Shown: positions 58,899 to 64,000 of the stretch, piece after piece
How the letters are laid out: every line of letters begins with the position of its first letter
Position numbering within the stretch: the stretch's first letter is position 1
Assembly: GCF_026191725.2 (NCBI RefSeq)
Contig: NZ_CP120863.1
Coordinates: 972,001-1,036,000 of the forward strand
Reading direction: 5' to 3'
DNA length: 64,000 nucleotides
From: Roseibium porphyridii
GTDB lineage: Bacteria; Pseudomonadota; Alphaproteobacteria; Rhizobiales; Stappiaceae
The notes under the pieces: model-generated
What the model was told of the DNA's origin: nothing
Seen by the model: the letters and a program-made list of their open reading frames with translations, nothing else
Databases searched by the model: none
Program-made: the position numbers and the translations under genes

Positions 58899-58924
58899 GT
58901 AATCTTTGTGGGCATGTGCTCGCA
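58899..58924 (+). promoter_or_regulatory. Possible ECF-type (SigF-like) promoter of the bufferin operon
   Basis: GTAATC at 58899-58904, a 16-base spacer, then CGCA at 58921 resemble the GTAACC-N16-CGAA pattern remembered for the Caulobacter SigF regulon, which includes its bufferin operon. Both boxes differ by one base, so this is tentative. No sigma factor gene is in the window. Confidence 0.25.
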
Positions 58925-59047
58925 AAATAGTCACAGCCGTTTGATTTCCTATTTATCAGCAATATGCTCATGTACAGGTTGAGCCGCGCTGCTCGCCGCT
59001 AAGCGTTGGCCAATACTGGATATAAGGTTCGACCAGAGGAGTTTGAA

Positions 59048-59350
59048 ATGAAGCATAAGGCTATGTCCGCTGCAATCGTCGCAGGTGCCGTCGCAACAGC
59101 TGTTGCAGGTCTGTCCACCACGACCACCCCGGCTCATGCGCAGGCCAAAGAAAAATGCTATGGCGTTTCCCTGAAAGGCCAGAACGACTGTAAAGCCGGT
59201 GCCGGTACGACCTGCGCAGGCACTTCAACGGTCGATTATCAAGGCAATGCCTGGACGCTGGTTCCAAAAGGCACATGCGTCAGCATGGAACTGCCGGGCG
59301 ACCGAAAAGGCTCTCTGACTGAGCTTAACCGCGACCTTCCTGAAGCCTGA
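59048..59350 (+). CDS. bufA: Bufferin precursor peptide (DUF2282, BufA-type)
   Basis: The 100-residue exported precursor has a signal peptide ([20 protein letters not shown], cleaved near AHAQA) and a core with four cysteines: Cys37 in [15 protein letters not shown], Cys48, Cys56 in GTTCAGTS and Cys77 in KGTC. This is the DUF2282 pattern with the conserved VDYQGNAW segment. In bufferins the core cysteines are modified by a DUF692/DUF2063 enzyme pair to give a peptide that chelates copper in the periplasm. AGAGGAG lies before the ATG at 59048. A strong hairpin without T-run follows it. The modification and metal are inferred from the family and operon. Confidence 0.93.
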   Translation: MKHKAMSAAIVAGAVATAVAGLSTTTTPAHAQAKEKCYGVSLKGQNDCKAGAGTTCAGTSTVDYQGNAWTLVPKGTCVSMELPGDRKGSLTELNRDLPEA

Positions 59351-59386
59351 TTGTCAGGCTGACAGCGCCGATATTCGGCAGAAATT

Positions 59387-59418
59387 TCAGGCAGACGGGT
59401 CACCGTCCGTCTGCCTGA
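59387..59418 (+). terminator. Intercistronic hairpin between bufA and bufB
   Basis: Twelve perfect base pairs (59387-59398 with 59407-59418) surround an eight-base loop, 36 bases after the bufA stop. With no T-run, it should stabilise or partly terminate the message so that the precursor is made in excess of the modifying enzymes. Confidence 0.75.
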
Positions 59419-59445
59419 CAACCAAGTCTCCCTATGGAGCTCATC

Positions 59446-60342
59446 ATGTTTCCAGACAGCCCAAGCCAGAACCTGACACGGATCGATGCTTCAGTCCCGG
59501 CAAGAGCCGGAGCTGGCCTGAAGGCTGAACATATTGCCGAGATACTCGAGACGTCCGCAGATATCGGTTTCTTTGAAGTCCATGCGGAAAATTATATGGG
59601 CGATGGAGGCATGCCGCATCGCCAGCTGGAGGCAATTCGGGAGAAATACCCTCTGTCCCTTCACGGGGTCGGACTTTCGATTGGTGGCGAAGGGCCGCTC
59701 GATCGTGATCACCTTCAGCGTCTGGCCATCTTGAACAAACGCTACGAGCCAGGTCTTTTTTCCGAACACTTGGCCTGGTCGACCCACGAAACCACTTATC
59801 TGAACGATCTGTTGCCGGTTCCCTATGATCAGGAAACACTTGATCGGGTGTGCGACCATATCGACGAGGTTCAGGAAACTGTCGGGCGCCGCATGCTCCT
59901 GGAAAACCCGTCCACCTACGTTGCCTTCGCGCAAAGCACCATGAGCGAACTGGAATTCCTAAAAGAAATTACGCGCCGAACCGGATGCGGTCTCCTGCTT
60001 GACGTGAACAATGTCCATGTCTCCTGCACCAATCATGAGAGATCTGCGCTGGACTACCTTGACGCATTTCCCATCGACGCCGTGGGCGAAATCCATCTCG
60101 GTGGTCATGCACCCGATAAGGATGATGCAGGACGTCCGTTGTTGATCGATGCCCATGACAGGGAAGTCGATGAGGCTGTCTGGACACTTTATGAGCACCT
60201 GATTGCCCGCACCGGAGCCATACCAACCCTGATCGAATGGGACAATGATGTTCCCGTCTGGCCGGTTTTGATGTGCGAGGCGCAGGCAGCTGACCGGATC
60301 CTTGCTAACAACAGCCAAGCCAGCATTCGGCGTGCAGGCTGA
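59446..60342 (+). CDS. bufB: DUF692 multinuclear non-heme iron oxidase (MNIO, BufB-type)
   Basis: The 298-residue TIM-barrel enzyme of the MNIO family has the metal-ligand motifs in order: HAENY near 46, SLHGVGLS at 71, [46 protein letters not shown] and [13 protein letters not shown] enzymes use two or three iron atoms and oxygen to rearrange cysteine residues of a peptide substrate, here expected to be BufA. The ATG at 59446 has GGAG upstream; an ATG 12 bases earlier lacks a site. Its stop is one base before the ATG of the next gene, so the two are translated together as a complex. Confidence 0.95.
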   Translation: MFPDSPSQNLTRIDASVPARAGAGLKAEHIAEILETSADIGFFEVHAENYMGDGGMPHRQLEAIREKYPLSLHGVGLSIGGEGPLDRDHLQRLAILNKRYEPGLFSEHLAWSTHETTYLNDLLPVPYDQETLDRVCDHIDEVQETVGRRMLLENPSTYVAFAQSTMSELEFLKEITRRTGCGLLLDVNNVHVSCTNHERSALDYLDAFPIDAVGEIHLGGHAPDKDDAGRPLLIDAHDREVDEAVWTLYEHLIARTGAIPTLIEWDNDVPVWPVLMCEAQAADRILANNSQASIRRAG

Positions 60343-60343
60343 T

Positions 60344-61126
60344 ATGTGCGCGATGGCGATCAGCGACAAAGTCGATGAAACGACTTTCTGCGAAGCTCTA
60401 TTCGATCCCGGGAGTGGCACGCCCGTGGGTCTTGTCGGGCCCGACGGCGAGACAGCTCCCAAGCGCTTCAGCGTTTATCGAAACAATGTGGTTGTCAGTT
60501 TGTGCGACGCGCTCGGGGAAACCTTTCCGGCAATTGAGAACCTGCTCGGCGAAGACTATTTTAACGCACTTGCGCGTGCGTTCGTCACTACACACCCTCC
60601 CAAATCGCCGGTGTTGCTGCACTATGGGTCCGAATTCGCGGACTTCGTCGAAAGCTTTCCGCCTCTGGCAACCTACCCTTATCTTGCCAACGTAGCCCGC
60701 CTGGAATGGGCCTGGTTGCAAGCCTATCATGCCGCTGACCAGGTTCCGCTTGACCCAGCCAGATTGAGCTCTGTGGACGCTCAGTCGGTTGGTGCCGTCC
60801 GGTTTAGAAAGCATCCGGCAGCACATGTCGTTACTTCACGTTGGCCTGTCTGGGATCTGGCGCGCGCGAATCGCTTCGATCCGAATGCCGAAATTCAGAT
60901 TGACCTGAAACTGGCTCAGTCCGTGCTGATCACCCGACCTGAATTGAGCGTTGATATGTTACTGCTCCGTCCTGGAGCAGATATTTTCGTTGGTTCGCTC
61001 TTCGAAGGAGCGACGTTGGCTGAGGGCGCTGAAGCCGCTCAAACAGCCGCAGAAAACTTTTCACTGTCTGATTGTCTTTCGGACTGTCTTTCAACTGGAG
61101 CATTTGCGGATCTCGACGTAGCCTGA
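60344..61126 (+). CDS. bufC: DUF2063 partner protein of the MNIO enzyme (BufC-type)
   Basis: The 260-residue protein has an N-terminal DUF2063 domain with RFSVYRNNVVVSLCDALGET near 44 and a PVLLHYGSEFADFVESF segment, and a C-terminal wHTH-like region. These partner proteins bind the precursor and present it to the DUF692 enzyme. ATG at 60344 directly follows the bufB stop; an ATG at 60353 is also possible and a TTG at 60302 would overlap bufB. The C-terminal tail has a small tandem duplication, SLSDCLSDCLS. Confidence 0.9.
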   Translation: MCAMAISDKVDETTFCEALFDPGSGTPVGLVGPDGETAPKRFSVYRNNVVVSLCDALGETFPAIENLLGEDYFNALARAFVTTHPPKSPVLLHYGSEFADFVESFPPLATYPYLANVARLEWAWLQAYHAADQVPLDPARLSSVDAQSVGAVRFRKHPAAHVVTSRWPVWDLARANRFDPNAEIQIDLKLAQSVLITRPELSVDMLLLRPGADIFVGSLFEGATLAEGAEAAQTAAENFSLSDCLSDCLSTGAFADLDVA

Positions 61127-61164
61127 GGAACAGGGGCGAGGTTCGATACAGGAAGGGGGAATTT

Positions 61165-61752
61165 ATGGGTGCGTTGATTGGTTTCTTCGTACGATTGTAC
61201 ACAATGGTGTTCGGCGCGATTGAGCGCCTGACGAACGGCTGGTTTCTGGGACTTGCCTCCAGGTTCATTTTTGCTGCCGTTCTGCTCCAGTTCTTTTGGA
61301 ACTCAGCACTGACCAAGATCGGTGGAAGTGTTGCCAATATTTTCACACCGACTGCAGGCGCGTACGCGCAAATGCTGCCGCAGTTGATGGAACAGGTCAG
61401 CTACGACACCAGCCAGATTGCCTTCTTTCCGTATGGGCTCATCGTCCTTTTGGGTACCTGGGGCGAATTCATTCTGCCCTTGCTCGTCGTCGTCGGTTTG
61501 TTCACGCGCTTTGCAAGCCTTGGCATGATCGTTTTCATCATCGTCATGACCTACGTGGACATCACTGGGCACGGCGCAGACGCCAAGACAATCGGCGCGC
61601 TCTTTGATGGCGAACCCTATTCGATCATCTCTGACGACCGGCTGTTGTGGATCTTCCTGCTGCTCGTTCCGACCCTCAAGGGTCCTGGAGTGATCTCGCT
61701 CGACTGGCTGCTCGGTTCCTACTACCGCAAGCGGGAAATGTACTACGACTGA
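61165..61752 (+). CDS. bufD: DoxX-family membrane protein of the bufferin operon (BufD-type)
   Basis: The 195-residue protein has four to five membrane helices, with RFIFAAVLLQFFWNSALTKI and LIVLLGTWGEFILPLLVVVG matching the DoxX family. DoxX proteins end many DUF2282/DUF692 operons (as bufD or gigT), with unknown role, perhaps in metal or redox handling at the membrane. GGAAGGGGG lies before the ATG at 61165. It ends the operon, 38 bases after bufC. Confidence 0.9.
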   Translation: MGALIGFFVRLYTMVFGAIERLTNGWFLGLASRFIFAAVLLQFFWNSALTKIGGSVANIFTPTAGAYAQMLPQLMEQVSYDTSQIAFFPYGLIVLLGTWGEFILPLLVVVGLFTRFASLGMIVFIIVMTYVDITGHGADAKTIGALFDGEPYSIISDDRLLWIFLLLVPTLKGPGVISLDWLLGSYYRKREMYYD

Positions 61753-61796
61753 TAATTCATGTTGCCGGTTGGAAGTCGACCTGATTAAACCGGCAC

Positions 61797-62855
61797 ATGA
61801 ACTTTGCAAGCGACAATTGGGCGGGTGCAGCTCCGGCGGTGATGTCGGCACTGACCCGCCATAATAGTGGGTTCGCGTCGGCCTATGCCACCGATCCTCT
61901 CACCGAAAGCGTTTCCGACACATTCAGTGAAATTTTCGAACGGGAGGTGGCCGTCTATCAGGTCGCTACCGGGAGCGCTGCAAACTCGTTGTCATTGGCC
62001 GCATATGCGAAACCTGGCGGCGTCATATTTTGCCACCAAACAGCGCATATCCAGGTAGACGAGTGCAACTGTCCCGAATTCATGACCGGCGGCAACAAGT
62101 TGGTCGGCGTTCCAGGCGCATTCGGTAAAATGACGCCCGATGCGTTGGAAAATGCAATGGCGGCATATCCCGACGGCGTTGTACACCACGGCCAGGTTGC
62201 GGCGGTTTCATTGACGCAGGCCACCGAATGGGGAACCGTCTATACGCTTGATGAGATTGCGGCGATCCAGAGTGTCGCCCGCTCACGCGGTGTGCCGTTG
62301 CATATGGACGGCGCACGGTTTGCCAATGCGCTTGTATCGCTCGGGTGCTCACCGGCTGACATGACATGGAAGGCAGGCGTCGACGTACTTTCCTTCGGGG
62401 CCACGAAAAACGGTTGCTGGTGTGCGGAGGCCGTCGTCTTCTTCGATGTGGAAGCGGCAAAGGGATTTGAGTATTTCCGAAAACGCGGCGGGCACCTTTT
62501 TTCCAAGAACAGGTTCGTGGCTGCGCAATTTGAGGGTTACTTCGAAAACGGCAACTGGATGGCGACAGCCGCGCATGCCAATGCAATGGCGTTGCGCCTC
62601 GCTGAAGGCATTCGGGACATCGGCGGCCGCACAGCTTGTCCGGTGGAAGCAAACGAGGTCTTTCCGATTCTCAAACGCAGGCAGTTTGAGGCGCTGGAGG
62701 CCGCTGGTGCGAAACTCTATGAATGGCCGGCCGATGATCTGCCAGGCGATGGCAATCCTTCCGAGGATGAAGTTTGTCTGCGCATGGTGACGAGTTTTGC
62801 CACCGTTGAGGCTGATGTAGACGCGTTCTTGAGTGTCCTTGCAGGCACCGTTTGA
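61797..62855 (+). CDS. ltaE: Low-specificity L-threonine aldolase
   Basis: The 352-residue fold-type I PLP enzyme has the Schiff-base Lys204 in LSFGATKNGCW, the LHMDGAR motif with Asp171 and Arg174, and the N-terminal FASDNWAGAAPAVMSAL start. It cleaves L-threonine or allo-threonine to glycine and acetaldehyde. It begins 44 bases after bufD in the same direction; read-through is possible but the functional link is not obvious. A hairpin separates it from the convergent Hsp20 gene. Confidence 0.95.
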   Translation: MNFASDNWAGAAPAVMSALTRHNSGFASAYATDPLTESVSDTFSEIFEREVAVYQVATGSAANSLSLAAYAKPGGVIFCHQTAHIQVDECNCPEFMTGGNKLVGVPGAFGKMTPDALENAMAAYPDGVVHHGQVAAVSLTQATEWGTVYTLDEIAAIQSVARSRGVPLHMDGARFANALVSLGCSPADMTWKAGVDVLSFGATKNGCWCAEAVVFFDVEAAKGFEYFRKRGGHLFSKNRFVAAQFEGYFENGNWMATAAHANAMALRLAEGIRDIGGRTACPVEANEVFPILKRRQFEALEAAGAKLYEWPADDLPGDGNPSEDEVCLRMVTSFATVEADVDAFLSVLAGTV

Positions 62856-62900
62856 GCGGTCGTTGAGGTTTTCAGAACATTGGTGGTCAAGCGACGCTAG

Positions 62901-62931
62901 CAAAAGAGGCGCCCGGGTTTCCAGGCGCCTC
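62901..62931 (-). terminator. Terminator of the Hsp20 gene
   Basis: GAGGCGCC (62906-62913) pairs with GGCGCCTC (62924-62931). Read on the minus strand, the stem is followed by TTTTG, so it serves mainly the Hsp20 transcript and may also act against the convergent ltaE. Confidence 0.75.
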
Positions 62932-62962
62932 GCAGCAGGCTTTCGCAAGCGATTTCAGCAGA

Positions 62963-63409
62963 TTAGTGAGCGGTTGTTTCGATCTGCTTGGTAGAACCGC
63001 TCGTGATATCGATCTTGCGCGGTTTCATTGCCTCAGGGATCTCACGAACGAGATCGACATGCAGCAGCCCGTTTTCGAGGCTTGCGCCATCGACACGGAC
63101 ATGTTCGGCGATCTGGAAACGGCGCTCGAATGTGCGAGATGCAATGCCGCGATAAAGAATTTCGCGGTCAGTGTCTTCGTCGGCCTTTTCACCCTTGATT
63201 GTCAGAACGTGCTCTTTGGCTTCAACCGAGAGTTCGTCTTCGGTAAATCCGGCGACCGCCATGGTGATGCGGTAGGTGTTTTCGCCAGTGCGTTCAATGT
63301 TATAGGGCGGATAGCTGGGGGTTTCGCTGCCGGCAGAATCCAGCATTGAGAACAAACGGTCGAACCCGACGGTGGACCGATATAGCGGAGAAAAATCCAA
63401 GTGACGCAT
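62963..63409 (-). CDS. Small heat-shock protein, Hsp20/IbpA type
   Basis: The 148-residue alpha-crystallin-domain chaperone starts MRHLDFSPLYRSTVGFDRLF as in IbpA-like alphaproteobacterial Hsp20s. It has the core GYRG-like ILYRGIASRTFERRF and GLLHVDLVREIPEAMKPR with the family I-x-V/I near the end (KIDITSG). It holds unfolding proteins in the cytoplasm. GAGAGGA lies upstream of the ATG at 63409; a frame eight codons longer starts without a site. No ROSE-type RNA thermometer or sigma-32 promoter could be assigned with confidence in the upstream gap. Confidence 0.94.
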   Translation of the reverse strand: MRHLDFSPLYRSTVGFDRLFSMLDSAGSETPSYPPYNIERTGENTYRITMAVAGFTEDELSVEAKEHVLTIKGEKADEDTDREILYRGIASRTFERRFQIAEHVRVDGASLENGLLHVDLVREIPEAMKPRKIDITSGSTKQIETTAH

Positions 63410-63685
63410 GTGTAGTGTCCTCTCTTTGAGCAACGGTTACTTCACTTCATAGTGCTTTCCATCTTCCCCCATCTTGGCGGGACAGGATTGCGCTGCAGAC
63501 CCGTTAGTGGCGCCTGCAATAGGGAATCTGGGAATTCCGGTTTTTCATTTCAAGAGGCTTGCCGGCGGCCCGTTTTGCAGATGAATGGCGGATGAACGGA
63601 GCCTTCCGATTGGGTTCAAGTGGCAGGGTGCATCTTGTGCTCAACGTCAGCACGGCGCTGGCGGCTCAGTCAGGAGAGATGAAAA

Positions 63686-64000
63686 ATGCTTGCCACTCTT
63701 TCGAAATTTTCTGCCCCGATCGCCGGTGCCGTTCTGCTTGTATCCGCCGGTCTTGTTTCCTCTGCCAATGCGGCTCCTCTGGCCAGCGGCATAAAGATCC
63801 ATCAACCACAATCCGAGCTGATTGTGAAAGTTGATCACCGCAAGCACAAGAAACATCGCGGCCAGCGTGGCTGGGACGACCGCCGTGGTTGGGGGTACCA
63901 CGAGATGGGTCCTCGACAGATTCGCCGCAGCTTGCGTCATCGCGGCTTTCACAAAATCCGGATCCTGGATCGCCGCGGCCCGATGTATATTGTCAAAGCC
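63686..64000 (+). CDS. Small secreted basic protein (partial, runs off the window)
   Basis: An ATG at 63686 preceded by AGGAGAG opens a frame that stays open for 105 codons to the window edge. It begins with a clear signal peptide (FSAPIAGAVLLVSAGLVSSA, cleaved near ANA) followed by a very basic His/Arg/Lys stretch (DHRKHKKHRGQRGWDDRRGW) and then RQIRRSLRHRGFHKI and DRRGPMYIV. The second part resembles the short R-x-x-L-x-x-x-G-F-x-x-I repeats of small exported alphaproteobacterial proteins of unknown function. No family is assigned. It reads away from the divergent Hsp20 gene. Confidence 0.75.
   Translation, partial: MLATLSKFSAPIAGAVLLVSAGLVSSANAAPLASGIKIHQPQSELIVKVDHRKHKKHRGQRGWDDRRGWGYHEMGPRQIRRSLRHRGFHKIRILDRRGPMYIVKA

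Larger units (their letters stand above)
58443..59047. other. Long divergent control region between gltB and the bufferin operon
   Basis: About 600 bases without a convincing gene. It must hold the promoters of gltB (minus) and of the bufferin operon (plus). It contains an inverted repeat at 58810-58837 and a possible ECF-type promoter at 58899-58924, both listed separately. No RNA gene was recognised. Confidence 0.6.

Overview
The window looks like a chromosomal segment from an alphaproteobacterium. The gene families, the moderately GC-rich coding sequence and the mix of a TRAP keto-acid-type transporter, a Liv-type ABC transporter with CoA ligases, a BCCT carrier and a bufferin locus suggest a marine, heterotrophic member of Stappiaceae (Roseibium/Labrenzia) or a close relative. 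That taxonomic placement is inference. No tRNA, rRNA, insertion sequence, phage gene or CRISPR array was seen.

Layout. 1-3.6 kb: tail of an OmpA-family protein, a LacI regulator and a convergent BCCT osmolyte transporter. 3.6-7.1 kb: a PAS/GAF/GGDEF diguanylate cyclase and an aspartate-type aminotransferase. 7.3-9.9 kb: a COG0523 metal GTPase, a WD40 protein and a DUF2937 protein. 9.9-13.4 kb: AzlCD amino acid exporter genes divergent from a CGNR zinc-finger regulator across paired inverted repeats, then a LysR and a TetR regulator. 13.4-17.4 kb: a leucine-dehydrogenase-type enzyme, a DUF1007-NicO metal exporter fusion and a PuuD-like amidotransferase. 17.5-24.6 kb: a Cache histidine kinase and NarL-type regulator divergent from a three-gene TRAP transporter whose large permease has a 340-residue soluble tail. 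24.8-33.3 kb: a GFA protein, a hybrid kinase/OmpR pair, LacI, DMT/LysR, a GlxA-type regulator, DUF1272 and a phosphatase-like protein. 33.5-42.0 kb: a seven-gene operon of two different CoA-ligase-like enzymes flanking LivG, H, M, substrate-binding protein and F. 42.1-45.0 kb: ferrochelatase and an SPFH/NfeD pair. 45.0-52.1 kb: a MotAB/PomAB-like pair, KpsF, an outer-membrane barrel, a lytic transglycosylase and a degenerate SGNH protein. 52.2-58.4 kb: gltD and gltB. 59.0-61.8 kb: a complete bufferin locus (DUF2282 precursor, DUF692/MNIO enzyme, DUF2063 partner, DoxX membrane protein). 61.8-64 kb: threonine aldolase, Hsp20 and the start of a small secreted basic protein.

How the genes work together. 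Several blocks are self-contained uptake-plus-activation or sensing-plus-uptake modules: Cache kinase/response regulator with TRAP genes, Liv transporter with CoA ligases, AzlCD with its CGNR regulator. gltBD, the amino acid dehydrogenase, the aminotransferase and AzlCD all touch amino acid nitrogen. The bufferin locus is the most distinctive system: a ribosomally made, Cys-containing exported peptide with the enzyme pair expected to modify it for periplasmic copper handling. Precursor or binding-protein genes in three operons (bufA, the TRAP binding protein, the Liv binding protein) are each followed by a strong hairpin without a U-tract, which suggests they are made in excess over the genes downstream.
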